Assembly (NCBI GenBank): GCA_018402455.1
Contig: JAGYIG010000011.1
Location: 27,832-91,831, forward strand
DNA length: 64,000 nucleotides
Source: Opitutaceae bacterium
GTDB lineage: Bacteria > Verrucomicrobiota > Verrucomicrobiia > Opitutales > Opitutaceae
Direction of reading: 5' to 3'
A program made the translations under genes and the position numbers. Shown piece after piece: positions 39,921-49,180 of the stretch (position 1 is its first letter; the number at the start of each line of letters is the position of its first letter). The notes under the pieces are model-generated. The model had not been told where the DNA came from. It made no database searches and saw only the letters and a list, made by a program, of their open reading frames with translations.

Positions 39921-41237
39921 TCAACTCCGGTAGTCGGCATTCTCCGTGACGTATTCGTGGGTCAAGTCGCCCCCTAACACGGTGGCTTGGCCCGTTCCGG
40001 TTCCGAGTTCAATTCCGATCTCCACGCTCCGCTCATGGGGGGGGTAATCGACGGGCGGATAAAACATGCCGTCTGCCGTTGGCGCACTTCGGTAGAGCTC
40101 GGCCTGCGTCAGATGAGCCTGCAGCGCCGCTTCCTTGGAGGGATCGAGTTGGAACACCCCGTCGGCAAAAATCTCCACCCCCCCCATGGTGAGGCGCAGC
40201 GCGGAGGCATCAAATTGGGCTTCACTGTGCCCCAAATGGCGTCCGATGGCCTGCACCAAGCGCCCCACATTGGGATCGTTGCCGGCCACCGCGCACTTGA
40301 ACAACGGCGCATTGACCACGGCCCGCCCCAGTCGAGTGGCGAAACCCGTATCGGGAGCGCCGGTGACTTTGATCCGAATCACGTGGTGCACCCCTTCACC
40401 GTTGCGCACGACGTCCTCCGCCAGATCGCCACAGAGCTGCCGGAGGCCCGCCGCAAAGACGTCGGGAGCCACCCCCGTGACCTGTCCACTCGACAGGGCG
40501 ACTACCGTGTCCGAGGTGCTCGTATCGCTGTCGATGCTGATCCGATTGAACGAGTGCTCCGCGGCCATCTGCAGCTGTTGCCGCAGGTCTGCCCGGGGCA
40601 TGGCGATGTCGGTGAGGATAAACCCCAACATCGTCGCCAAGTTCGGTTCCACCATCCCGGCGCCTTTGATGATGCCCACGATCCGACCGCCGCCAATTTC
40701 GACCGATCGCACTTTCGGGTAAAGGTCGGTCGTCATGATGCCCTCGGCCGCAGGCAAGATGGTGGCGGGTTGCAGCTCTTTTGTCGCCGCCGGCAGGGCG
40801 TTGATCATGTCGGTTACTGGCAATCGCCAGCCGATCACCCCCGTGGAGCTGGGGAGAATCTGCTCCCGCGTGAGCCCCAGCGCGTCGCCCAGGGCTTGGC
40901 ATACCGACTCCGCGCTCTCCGTGCCGCCGGGGGCGCACACGTTGGAGATCTTGTTGTTGATGATCACCGCGCCAAGCGTGGCTGCACGGAGCCGTTGGCG
41001 GCCGATCACAACCGGGGCGCCGGGAAACGCGTTGCGCGTGAACACCGCGGCAAAATCCGGCGTTGGCTTATCCAATTTGATGACCGTGAGCGTCATCTTC
41101 GACGGCTTGGGCGCCTCGACCGGGGTGAAGTCAAAGCGGGCGGTGCCTACGCTGAACCCCCGGGGGAGAGGGGACTGGGATGATAGCCAAGCACGATGCT
41201 CCGCGCGGTTGGCAAAGGATAGATGGGTGCTCGCCAC
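39921..41237 (-). CDS. argJ: Glutamate N-acetyltransferase / amino-acid acetyltransferase
   Basis: ArgJ recycles the acetyl group from N-acetylornithine to glutamate. The self-cleavage site is seen in IIKGAGMVEPNLATMLGF, with the nucleophilic Thr in ATM. NNKISNVCAPGG, STGVIGWRLP, DSDTSTSDTVV and CAVAGNDPNVGRLVQAI are typical. The first ATG in the conserved part (MTLTVIKLDKP) would cut off the N-terminal LPRGFSVGTARFDF segment, so a non-ATG start is likely. I chose GTG at 41237 (438 residues); GTG at 41246 is also possible. The gene is divergent from argB and ends alone. Confidence 0.92.
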   Translation of the reverse strand: MASTHLSFANRAEHRAWLSSQSPLPRGFSVGTARFDFTPVEAPKPSKMTLTVIKLDKPTPDFAAVFTRNAFPGAPVVIGRQRLRAATLGAVIINNKISNVCAPGGTESAESVCQALGDALGLTREQILPSSTGVIGWRLPVTDMINALPAATKELQPATILPAAEGIMTTDLYPKVRSVEIGGGRIVGIIKGAGMVEPNLATMLGFILTDIAMPRADLRQQLQMAAEHSFNRISIDSDTSTSDTVVALSSGQVTGVAPDVFAAGLRQLCGDLAEDVVRNGEGVHHVIRIKVTGAPDTGFATRLGRAVVNAPLFKCAVAGNDPNVGRLVQAIGRHLGHSEAQFDASALRLTMGGVEIFADGVFQLDPSKEAALQAHLTQAELYRSAPTADGMFYPPVDYPPHERSVEIGIELGTGTGQATVLGGDLTHEYVTENADYRS

Positions 41238-41447
41238 GTCCGACACTTGTCCGCCGGAGCACGCAGAGTGAAGCGCAATGTGCTGAAGGGGCGTGACTCG
41301 CCGACAGTTTTGCGTGGAAACTCCCGGCCGAGGTTGCATAACCGCAAGTCTCCCGGCGCTGCCATGACCTTTAATCTGCTTCCCAATATCCCCCCGCCCC
41401 GGAGCGCCACGCGGCTGCTCCGACCGGAGGCGCTTCTCTGATCCACT

Positions 41448-42329
41448 ATGAATATGGATGAAATCACCGCCAAGGCCGAGGTCCTGCTCGAGGCCCTGCC
41501 TTACATTCAGCGGTTTCGTGGTTCCACTTTCGTCGTCAAATATGGCGGCAGTTTCATGGACGATCCGGATCCGACCGTGCGCAGTCGCGTCGCTTACGAC
41601 ATCGCCTTCTTCGCGGCCTGCGGCATCAACACCGTGGTGGTGCATGGCGGCGGCAAAGCCATCACCAGAGCTATGGCGGAATCCGGGCTGCAGGCCAAGT
41701 TTGTCAATGGCATGCGCGTGACCGACGCCGCGACCGTCGATATCGTGCGCCAGACCCTCAACGAGGTGGTGAACCCTGAGGTCTGCACGGCCATCACCGA
41801 AGCCCGGGGCACCCCCAAGGGTCTCCCGGGGGATGAAGTTCTGCTTTGCCGTAAACTGGAGACGGACGATGAGGGAAACCCCATTGACCTCGGTTTTGTG
41901 GGCGAAGTGACCGAAGTGAAAATCAAGTTGATCAAGAAGGCCATTGCGGAAGGTCTGATCCCGGTGATCTCTCCCGTCGCGTTGGACCGGGAGGGTCGGC
42001 CCTACAACGTCAATGCCGACATGGCGGCCGGGCGGGTGGCCAGCGCCCTGCGCGCCCGACGTTTGGTCTACATGAGCGACGTGCCGGGACTGCTCCGCGA
42101 CCCGGATGATGCCGCCTCGCTGATATCGACCTTGAAGATCTCCCAGGTGGAAGGCCTCAGGGCGGCCGGTGTAATCAGCAAGGGAATGCGGCCCAAAGTG
42201 GGAGGAGGCATGCAGGCTTTGCAGGACGGGGTGCACCGCGTCCACTTTATCGATGGCCGCCTGCCGCACTCGCTGCTGTTGGAGATCTTTACCGATCGCG
42301 GCATTGGCACGGAAATCGTGCATGGCTGA
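41448..42329 (+). CDS. argB: Acetylglutamate kinase
   Basis: A 293-residue kinase for the second step of arginine synthesis. [14 protein letters not shown] is the ATP-binding N-terminus, [14 protein letters not shown] the substrate loop, and [18 protein letters not shown] plus [16 protein letters not shown] the C-terminal lobe. The N-terminal helix ([20 protein letters not shown]) is of the type found in arginine-inhibited hexameric enzymes, so feedback control is likely. It starts the argB-argD-argF run. Confidence 0.97.
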   Translation: MNMDEITAKAEVLLEALPYIQRFRGSTFVVKYGGSFMDDPDPTVRSRVAYDIAFFAACGINTVVVHGGGKAITRAMAESGLQAKFVNGMRVTDAATVDIVRQTLNEVVNPEVCTAITEARGTPKGLPGDEVLLCRKLETDDEGNPIDLGFVGEVTEVKIKLIKKAIAEGLIPVISPVALDREGRPYNVNADMAAGRVASALRARRLVYMSDVPGLLRDPDDAASLISTLKISQVEGLRAAGVISKGMRPKVGGGMQALQDGVHRVHFIDGRLPHSLLLEIFTDRGIGTEIVHG

Positions 42330-42419
42330 TCGCCGGGCGGCGATTTTGAAGTACGCTGGAGGGTCCGGCAAAATTCAGTTGGACGATCCGGCCGGTTGGT
42401 CCGTTCTCTTTTGATTTCC

Positions 42420-43637
42420 ATGAGCTCCGCAAACCCTCGCCCCCCTACGGCTGACCTCTACGACGCCCACGTGCTCAATAACTACGGGCGCCCGCCACTG
42501 ACCTTGGTGCGAGGTCGCGGCGCTCAGGTGTGGGACGATGAAGAGAACGCCTACTTGGACTTTACCTCGGGGATCGCAGTCAGTGCGTTGGGTCACTGTC
42601 ACCCCCATTGGGTGCAGGCCGTGCAGCACCAGGCGGGTCAATTGATTCACACCAGCAATCTGTTTCGGAATCCTCGGCAAGGGGACCTGGCCCGCCGACT
42701 GGTCGAGCGGGCGGGACCTGGTCGGGTGTTTTTTTGCAACAGCGGCGCGGAGGCGAATGAAGGTCTGATCAAGCTCGCTCGGTTGCACGGCATGCGGAAA
42801 GCCGGTGGCGTCGAAGGCCGGTGTATCAAAATCATCGGAGCCGAGCAGGGCTTTCACGGGCGCACCTTTGGCGGCATGAGCGCGACTCCTCAGGAAAAAA
42901 TCCAGCACGGGTTTCGACCGCTGCTGACGGGTTTTTCCTTCGGGAAACTGAATGACCTGCGGAGTTTCGCCGACTTGATCGACCAAGATACCGCGGCGAT
43001 TTTTATCGAGACGATCCAAGGCGAGGGGGGCATCAATCCCGCCACTCCGGAGTTTCTGCGCGGCTTGCGCACGCTCTGCACGGAAAACAACCTGTTGCTC
43101 ATGCTCGATGAGGTGCAGTGTGGGGTGGGTCGGACCGGTGCGTTTTTCGCCTTTGAACATGCCGACGTGCGACCCGATGCCATCGGTATGGCGAAGGGAT
43201 TGGGCGGCGGCTTTCCGATTGGTGCCATTTGGATTGGCGAGACCGCTCAGGACCTCTTCCAGCCCGGTATGCATGGCACCACGTTCGGCGGCACCCCGCT
43301 GGCCTGTGCTGCCGCGTTGGCAGTGCTTGATGTGATGGAACAGGAAGACCTGCTGGCTAACGTGCAGCAGCTGTCCCCGGCCTGGCATCAGCAGTTGGCC
43401 GCGTTGGTGGAGGCGTATCCGCAGCACGTGAAACGCCTCAAAGGATCGGGCTACATGGTAGGGTTGCAGATGGTTGAGGACGCGGCGGGATGGGTGGCGT
43501 TGTTGCGAGCGGAAGGCCTCTTGGCGCCGATGGCCGGGGGGAACGTCGTGCGGCTGTTGCCCCCACTGAATGCCACCGCGGCCGAACTCACGCAGGCGGT
43601 CGATTGTTTCCAGCGGGTGCTCGCCGCAAAATCGTAA
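42420..43637 (+). CDS. argD: Acetylornithine aminotransferase
   Basis: A 405-residue class III PLP aminotransferase. I use ATG 42420 (MSSANPRPPTADLYDAHVLN). ALGHCHPHWVQAVQHQ, VFFCNSGAEANEGLIKLARL, MLDEVQCGVGRTGAFFAFE and the PLP lysine in GMAKGLGGGFPIGAIWIGE are intact. It lies 90 bases after argB and 77 bases before argF. Confidence 0.95.
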   Translation: MSSANPRPPTADLYDAHVLNNYGRPPLTLVRGRGAQVWDDEENAYLDFTSGIAVSALGHCHPHWVQAVQHQAGQLIHTSNLFRNPRQGDLARRLVERAGPGRVFFCNSGAEANEGLIKLARLHGMRKAGGVEGRCIKIIGAEQGFHGRTFGGMSATPQEKIQHGFRPLLTGFSFGKLNDLRSFADLIDQDTAAIFIETIQGEGGINPATPEFLRGLRTLCTENNLLLMLDEVQCGVGRTGAFFAFEHADVRPDAIGMAKGLGGGFPIGAIWIGETAQDLFQPGMHGTTFGGTPLACAAALAVLDVMEQEDLLANVQQLSPAWHQQLAALVEAYPQHVKRLKGSGYMVGLQMVEDAAGWVALLRAEGLLAPMAGGNVVRLLPPLNATAAELTQAVDCFQRVLAAKS

Positions 43638-43714
43638 CTCGAGCCGTCCCCGGATTGCCGGGTTTTTCGCTGGCCCGCCCCTGGACCGTTTCCTACCGTC
43701 TTTCCCTTTTCCCG

Positions 43715-44662
43715 ATGAAACACTTCCTCAAAGAGACCGATCTGCGTCCCCATGAAGTGGCGGAGGTGTTTGCCTTGGCCCGGGATTTCAAAGCCAAGCG
43801 CGGGCGGCATACCCCGCCCGTTTTGTCCAACCAGACTTGGGCCCTCATTTTTTCCAAATCCTCCACCCGCACGCGGGTATCCTTTGAGGTCGGTATCCAT
43901 GAACTCGGAGGATACCCGCTGTTTCTGAATCGCAATGACATCCAGTTGGGCCGCGGGGAGACCATTGAAGATACCGCGAAAGTCCTTTCCCGTTTCGTGC
44001 ATGGACTCATCGTGCGCACCTACGACCACGCAGACGTCGAACGATTAGCCGCGGCTGGCTCGGTGCCGGTGATCAACGCGCTGACTGATTTTCTGCATCC
44101 CTGCCAGATCTACACCGATGCCTTCACCATGGCAGAGCGCTGGGTCGGGGAGGATGGCGACCTCCTGGCGGCGCTGCGCGGGCGGAAGGTGGCGTTTTTG
44201 GGTGATACCGCCTGCAACATGGCCAACTCGTGGGTGCTGGGGGCGGGTCTCTTCGGCATGAAAGTGGCCTTGGCAGGGCCGGCGGAATTTGAGCCCTCGG
44301 CCGAATTCAAAGTGTTGGCCGAAAAAGAAGGTTTTAGTGACGCCTACACCTTTACCACGAATGCACAGGAGGCGGTTCAAGATGCGGATGTGGTTTACAC
44401 CGACGTGTGGGTGAGCATGGGCAAAGAGGAAGAAACCAAGGCCCGAATCGCGCAGATGTCGCCTTACCAAGTCACCGCTGACCTGTTCGCCGCGGCGAAG
44501 CCCGATGCGCTTTTCATGCACTGCCTACCGGCTCATGCCGGCGAGGAAGTCACGCAAGAGGTACTCGACCACGACCGCTGCATCATCTTCGATCAGGCGG
44601 AAAACCGCCTTCACACCCAAAAGGCGATCATGGCCGTGCTCGCCCAGCAAGCCCGGTCATGA
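43715..44662 (+). CDS. argF: Ornithine carbamoyltransferase
   Basis: A 315-residue enzyme from ATG 43715 (MKHFLKETDLRPHEVAEVFA). The carbamoyl phosphate loop SSTRTRVSFEVG, the ornithine-side HPCQIYTDAFT and the C-terminal FMHCLPAHAGEEV with the catalytic Cys are all present. GWVSMGKEEE-type residues (DVWVSMGKEEETKAR) are as in anabolic enzymes. It ends the argBDF run; argG is 8 kb further on. Confidence 0.96.
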   Translation: MKHFLKETDLRPHEVAEVFALARDFKAKRGRHTPPVLSNQTWALIFSKSSTRTRVSFEVGIHELGGYPLFLNRNDIQLGRGETIEDTAKVLSRFVHGLIVRTYDHADVERLAAAGSVPVINALTDFLHPCQIYTDAFTMAERWVGEDGDLLAALRGRKVAFLGDTACNMANSWVLGAGLFGMKVALAGPAEFEPSAEFKVLAEKEGFSDAYTFTTNAQEAVQDADVVYTDVWVSMGKEEETKARIAQMSPYQVTADLFAAAKPDALFMHCLPAHAGEEVTQEVLDHDRCIIFDQAENRLHTQKAIMAVLAQQARS

Positions 44663-44771
44663 TGGCCCGCCGGGGCTGAACCCCTTCCATGTCACCCACT
44701 GCTCCGGCTTCCGTATATAGGGACAGGTTAAAAAAGCTTGAGAAAGGGAGGGAGGTGGTGAGGGTTGGGGC

Positions 44772-45763
44772 ATGAGAAGGGCACGAATCAAGGTGGCGGC
44801 GGAGGCAGGGGAGGCGGTGTATCATTGCATGAGCCGCACGGTGAATGGGGAGAGGTTGCTCGATGACGTGGCCAAGGAGGTGTTGCGGAAGCAGATTTGG
44901 CAGATTAGCGATTACTGCGGGGTGCAGGTCATCACTTACGCCATCATGTCCAACCACTTTCATGTGCTGTTGCGGGTGCCGCGAAGGCCACAGTTTCCGA
45001 TCCCAGGTACTGCGTCGCTACGGGGTGCTGTACGAAGCCCACCGCTACCAAACCGCTCAGCTGGATGTCATCAAAGACAGTTGGCCCACGGGCGGCGAAG
45101 CCGCCGGTAGCGTGGCGCCGCCAGCAAACCGCCCTGATGAGGAGATGTCTCGCAGTTCATGAAGCTGCTCAAGCAGCGCTTCTCGGTGTGGTATAATCGC
45201 TCCCACCAACGCTACGGCACGTTGTGGTCGGAGCGCTTCAAAAGCGTGTTGGTCGAGGCGAAGAGCGGGGTGATGACCGTGGCAGCCTACATCGATCTGA
45301 ATGCGGTGAGGGGCTGGTCTGGTCCCGATGACCCCAAGACTACCGATTCTGCGGCTACGGCGACGCCCTGGGGGGAACGCCTCCGCTCGCCGGCCTGTGT
45401 CGGTTTGGTGCAGGAACCGGCCAATAACTGGAGAGCCACCCAAGCAAGCTATCGCAGAAGGTGCTCTTTGGCACCGACGGCGCAGCCAAGCAAAGGGCCG
45501 GCCGCGGCAGTCCGCCACCCTGCAAAAGGTCATAGCCTCTGAGGAGCCAACTTCCCCGCCAGCGGGGTGCTGCGGTGCCGGATTCGATACTTCAGCGATG
45601 GCGCGGTGCTGGAAGCTCCCGGATTTTATTCAAACCCACCCTGGCCGCCTACCGGTCCCAAACGGGACGGCGAAGTCGCACGGCGCCGCGACCCCTCCCG
45701 CGGGTGACCGATTGGGGGGATCTCGCCACTTTGCGGGGGCTGCGACAGGAGGTGTTCAGTTAA
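44772..45763 (+). pseudogene. REP-associated tyrosine transposase (RAYT, Y1_Tnp), frameshifted
   Basis: The text of one protein is spread over three frames. Frame one (44772-44985) has VYHCMSRTVNGERLL and the metal-binding HUH motif in MSNHFHVLLRVP. Frame two has VLRRYGVLYEAHRYQTAQLD. Frame three, from about 45159, has MKLLKQRFSVWYNRSHQRYG, TLWSERFKSVLVEAKSG and AAYIDLNAVRG. Further pieces (SDWGDL-like VTDWGDLATLRGLRQEV) reach 45763. It starts about 44 bases after TATAGGGACAGG, a flank I associate with such elements. Probably inactive. RAYTs are linked to REP palindromes in other bacteria. Confidence 0.85.
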
Positions 45764-46052
45764 ATCGATTGAATCCCCTTTCTGGCCGGCATGATCACTC
45801 GAGGCTCACTCACCACTTGATAGAATCAAATCCGCCACCACGGCTAAGTTCCGATCATCCCGTTAGGAAAGTGATTTCACTTCGTGAGTGAATCGAAGAG
45901 AAGGTGCGACCCGGGCCCAGGACCCTTGTCACAAAAAGTCGGCCTGTGGTGGGTGGGAAAGGGTGGCACGGTCAACCCGCTGAGTAAGGACCGGAGGGGG
46001 TGTTGGATGCGGCGGCCAGGGGAGCTTCAGCGGTCGGCTTGTTTGACCGACG

Positions 46053-47441
46053 TTACTGGCTGAGTTCAGCCGCTCTTTTGACTTCTGCGAGGTAGTCACC
46101 CAAGCGTCGGTCTTCCGGATTGAGACTAAACGCGAGATCCAGCGCGTCGGCTGCTTCACGGTATTTTCCTTCGCGTACCAATAGCTGTCCTTTGAGGCGT
46201 AACGCCGCAGCTTCGTAGTCGTTGAGGCGCTGTGCACGCTCGAGCATCAAATAGGCCCTATCCAGATTCCCGCTGTCGGCTTGGTAACTTGCCATTTCGA
46301 TTAACGCCCCGCCATTGGCAGGATCTTCTTCCAGAATCTGTCCTAGCAGGGTCGCCGCACTTTCGTTGTCGTATTCAGCGCGGGCAATCTGGGCGAGAAC
46401 GTTCCACACCTGTAGCCGCTGCTTGCGTTCTAGGTCTTCACCGTAGCTTGCCTCGACCCGTTCAAGGATCACCTTGGCTTCGGCGTTGGCTCCGTAGCGT
46501 ACGAGGATTGAGGCAACATTGATCGGCACCTCAGGTTGGGGGAGAGCATCGCTCTTGCTGAGCATCTCTTGGTAAACATCCAAGGCCAAAGCGAAGTCTT
46601 CCTGGTTGAGGTAGATGTTACCCAGCAGCTCGAGGTTGGCCGTGGTGGCCTGTCCTCGAAGCCGGACGATTTCCAGAATCGCGGCCGCTTGCTCCGGCCG
46701 ATCCAGATTGAGATTCACGTTTACGAGGAAGAGCCACTGATCCGCGGAGTCGGGATTTTCCTGCAACAGCCCCTCCATCAAGGAGCCGGCGGCAGCATAG
46801 TCCTCGAGCGCCATGAGCGCCTGAGCCAGTCCGAGCGTCCAGTCCTTGTTTGCCGGGTCAAGCATGAGCGCCTGCCGATAGGCATTCTCGGCAGCGATAT
46901 GGTTTTCGAGATTGAAGTAGGAGTAGCCGAGGAGTCCGAAGGTGCGGCCGGAGGATTCGCCGAGTTCGATGGCCCGACCGAGGGACTGGGCAGCGGCGGC
47001 AAAGTTGGCCTGCTGAAGGTAGATCAAGCCGAGGTTTTGGTGGGCACGGCGGAATTCCGGGAAGCGCCGAATCGCTTCAATGTAGTCGGCGGCAGCCTGA
47101 TCCAGCTGGTCGCTTTGGAAGTAGAGATTCCCGCGGACGAAGAGGATGGTCGCGCTGCTGGAGGAGGTGATGGTTTCGTTGAGCAGCGTGACCGCGCCGG
47201 CGGGGTTCTCCTGGATGAGGGTGGCTAGTTCCCCCAGAATGGGGCGTTCGTCTTCGTTGATCCGCGGTTCGGAGTTTGCGAGGGTGGCGTAGGTGCCGAG
47301 GAACCGTTCGACGAAACCGGGATCACGCCAAAATTCCCGGGTCATTTCGACGGGAATCTGGGCGGACAGAGCGGGGGCGCCGGCGAGGATGAGCAGCCCG
47401 AGAGCGAGGCGTCGGAGAACATGCTGGGTGAGATGCTTCAT
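46053..47441 (-). CDS. Exported TPR protein of the Ton operon
   Basis: A 462-residue protein starting at ATG 47441 with a signal peptide (LALGLLILAGAPALSAQ). About ten tetratricopeptide repeats fill the rest, for example FRRAHQNLGLIYLQQANFAA and GRTFGLLGYSYFNLENHIAA. It lies 19 bases after tonB, the same place as the TPR gene at the end of TonB2 operons in Vibrio. It may act as a periplasmic scaffold for TonB or its receptor; its exact task is not known. Confidence 0.88.
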   Translation of the reverse strand: MKHLTQHVLRRLALGLLILAGAPALSAQIPVEMTREFWRDPGFVERFLGTYATLANSEPRINEDERPILGELATLIQENPAGAVTLLNETITSSSSATILFVRGNLYFQSDQLDQAAADYIEAIRRFPEFRRAHQNLGLIYLQQANFAAAAQSLGRAIELGESSGRTFGLLGYSYFNLENHIAAENAYRQALMLDPANKDWTLGLAQALMALEDYAAAGSLMEGLLQENPDSADQWLFLVNVNLNLDRPEQAAAILEIVRLRGQATTANLELLGNIYLNQEDFALALDVYQEMLSKSDALPQPEVPINVASILVRYGANAEAKVILERVEASYGEDLERKQRLQVWNVLAQIARAEYDNESAATLLGQILEEDPANGGALIEMASYQADSGNLDRAYLMLERAQRLNDYEAAALRLKGQLLVREGKYREAADALDLAFSLNPEDRRLGDYLAEVKRAAELSQ

Positions 47442-47460
47442 AAAAAAAGGGTCAGTGGGA

Positions 47461-48144
47461 TTATCGAATTTGGAAGGGGACCGGGACTCGCATCCGGAAT
47501 TTGACGGCTTTGCCGTCTTTTTCTCCGGGTTCAAAACGCCATTTGCGCACCGCGTCGCGGGCGGAATCACCAAATTCAGGGTGAGTCGTCCTTTCGATGC
47601 GGGCCTCCTCGACCCGGCCGTTGGTGTCGACCACAAAAAGGATGACGGCCTCGCCGCTGATGCCGGCCCGCCGTAGTTCGTAGGGGTAGCGCGGGGCGGT
47701 TTGGGACAGAGCTTTCGGTATATAGTCGAGATCGCTGAGGCTGAAAATATCCATCGATCCGAGAGCGTTTTGGTTCACGTCGAAGCCGGGCATACCGAAA
47801 TCACCGCCGAGATTGCCGGCCCCGGGATTGAGGGAGAGTTCGATTTGTTCCAACGAAAGCTTGGGGGGCTCGGGTGGTTCTTCTTCCATTTCGGGCGGCG
47901 GCTCTTCGGGGGGGGGAGGCTCTTCCGGCGGCGGCGGTTCGGGGGGCGGCAGGACGAAGCTCTGGACCATTTCTTCCCGCGGCGGCTTCCGGTCGAAGGC
48001 CATGAACTGCGTGAGGGGAATGAGCACAAAGACGGTGGCTGTCATGACCCCCGCAAGTGCCATGCTGACGCCAGCACGCCCGTCAGGCGTTCCCGGATTG
48101 AAGGAGCCATCGGCCGCGGGTTCGACTGGAGGTCGTTGCGACAT
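47461..48144 (-). CDS. tonB: Energy transducer TonB
   Basis: A 227-residue TonB. One N-terminal membrane span (about 27-47, VSMALAGVMTATVFVLIPLT), then a Pro-Glu run (PPPEPPPPEEPPPPEEPPPE) that spans the periplasm, and a C-terminal TonB domain with APRYPYELRRAGISGEAVIL, VVDTNGRVEEARIERT and AVRKWRFEPGEKDGK. It transfers proton-motive energy to outer membrane receptors. The gene is 3 bases downstream of exbD. The domain is the short TonB2-like form. Confidence 0.95.
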   Translation of the reverse strand: MSQRPPVEPAADGSFNPGTPDGRAGVSMALAGVMTATVFVLIPLTQFMAFDRKPPREEMVQSFVLPPPEPPPPEEPPPPEEPPPEMEEEPPEPPKLSLEQIELSLNPGAGNLGGDFGMPGFDVNQNALGSMDIFSLSDLDYIPKALSQTAPRYPYELRRAGISGEAVILFVVDTNGRVEEARIERTTHPEFGDSARDAVRKWRFEPGEKDGKAVKFRMRVPVPFQIR

Positions 48145-48147
48145 TGG

Positions 48148-48549
48148 CTATCGGAGGGTGGAGAAGTTGATTCTGGTGGCACCGGCCAGTTTGGCCTCCC
48201 CGTACACCTTCGCAAAGATGCCGTGCGAGGCCCCCTCATCGGCCTGGATGATAACGGGAATGTCCTCCTTGAGCAGGAGTTGTTTGATTTGCGGCCCGAC
48301 CCCGGTGACTCCGATGTCCTTGCCGCCGTAGACGACTTTGTCGTTGGCGGTGATTGCGATCAGGATGCTATTCTTCTCCAATTGCACGCTGGAAGAGGCA
48401 TCAGGACGGTTAACTTCAACTCCCGTTTCTTCCACGAACACCGTGGTGACGATGAAGAAAATCAACAGAATAAAGATACAATCGATCATCGGGGAGAGAT
48501 TGATTTCGACTGCATCACTGTCTTCTCGGTGCTTGCGTCTTTTTGACAT
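48148..48549 (-). CDS. exbD: Biopolymer transporter ExbD
   Basis: A 133-residue ExbD. The conserved start [20 protein letters not shown] includes the membrane Asp that carries protons. The periplasmic domain has [20 protein letters not shown]. It lies between exbB and tonB in one operon. Confidence 0.96.
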   Translation of the reverse strand: MSKRRKHREDSDAVEINLSPMIDCIFILLIFFIVTTVFVEETGVEVNRPDASSSVQLEKNSILIAITANDKVVYGGKDIGVTGVGPQIKQLLLKEDIPVIIQADEGASHGIFAKVYGEAKLAGATRINFSTLR

Positions 48550-48563
48550 GGGATAAAGGGGGC

Positions 48564-49160
48564 TCAGGACGGAAAGTTGTATTTGGAGAGCGTCATGCCT
48601 TCGAGTCGGGTGATCCGCGACTTCCAGAGTTTGATCCGGCGCTGGATGATTAGGACCATGAAGATGCCGGGGAGCGCGATCATCAGGCCGGTCTGGGTCG
48701 TGACTAGAGCCTGGGAGATGCCTTCAGCCACTCGACTGGCGGTTTCGCTGCCGGCTCCTTTGGAAATACCGTCGAAGGTAAAAAGCATACCGATCACCGT
48801 GCCCAAAAGCCCCATCAGGGGCGCCGCGGCCACCATCATGCGCACCAGAGTGAGGCGTTGTTCAACGGGAACGAGAAGCGCTTCCGTTACTTCCTCGAAG
48901 CGGCCGCGGATTTGGGCCGAACTGCTAACCCCGTGTTGGGTATAGCGAATGATCGCGCCGCTGGCTCCGGTGGCTTTGGTCGGATCAGCCACCCAACCTG
49001 CCCAGAGCTGGTAGTGTTTCCCTTGGGGTCCTTCTTTGTGGCAATATAGGAGCACCTGAATTGCCAGATAATAGAGGGCCGCCGCCAACAGGACGAGGGG
49101 AATCATGACCCAGCCCCCGCTGAGCCAAATCCGAATTACGTTGTCGAGATTCGCGTCCAT
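48564..49160 (-). CDS. exbB: MotA/TolQ/ExbB proton channel family protein (ExbB)
   Basis: A 198-residue three-span protein. The core motif [20 protein letters not shown] and the following [20 protein letters not shown] are hallmarks of ExbB/TolQ. It forms the stator with ExbD. Its length and position match ExbB2 of Vibrio-type TonB2 operons. It follows the large TolQ-like gene by 20 bases. Confidence 0.95.
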   Translation of the reverse strand: MDANLDNVIRIWLSGGWVMIPLVLLAAALYYLAIQVLLYCHKEGPQGKHYQLWAGWVADPTKATGASGAIIRYTQHGVSSSAQIRGRFEEVTEALLVPVEQRLTLVRMMVAAAPLMGLLGTVIGMLFTFDGISKGAGSETASRVAEGISQALVTTQTGLMIALPGIFMVLIIQRRIKLWKSRITRLEGMTLSKYNFPS

Positions 49161-49180
49161 CTGGTGTGCTCCGCGTCGGA

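Noticed and set aside
44772..45763. Programmed frameshifting in the RAYT gene
   Set aside because: Several frame changes in both the middle and the end occur without a slippery site, which fits decay or sequence error better.
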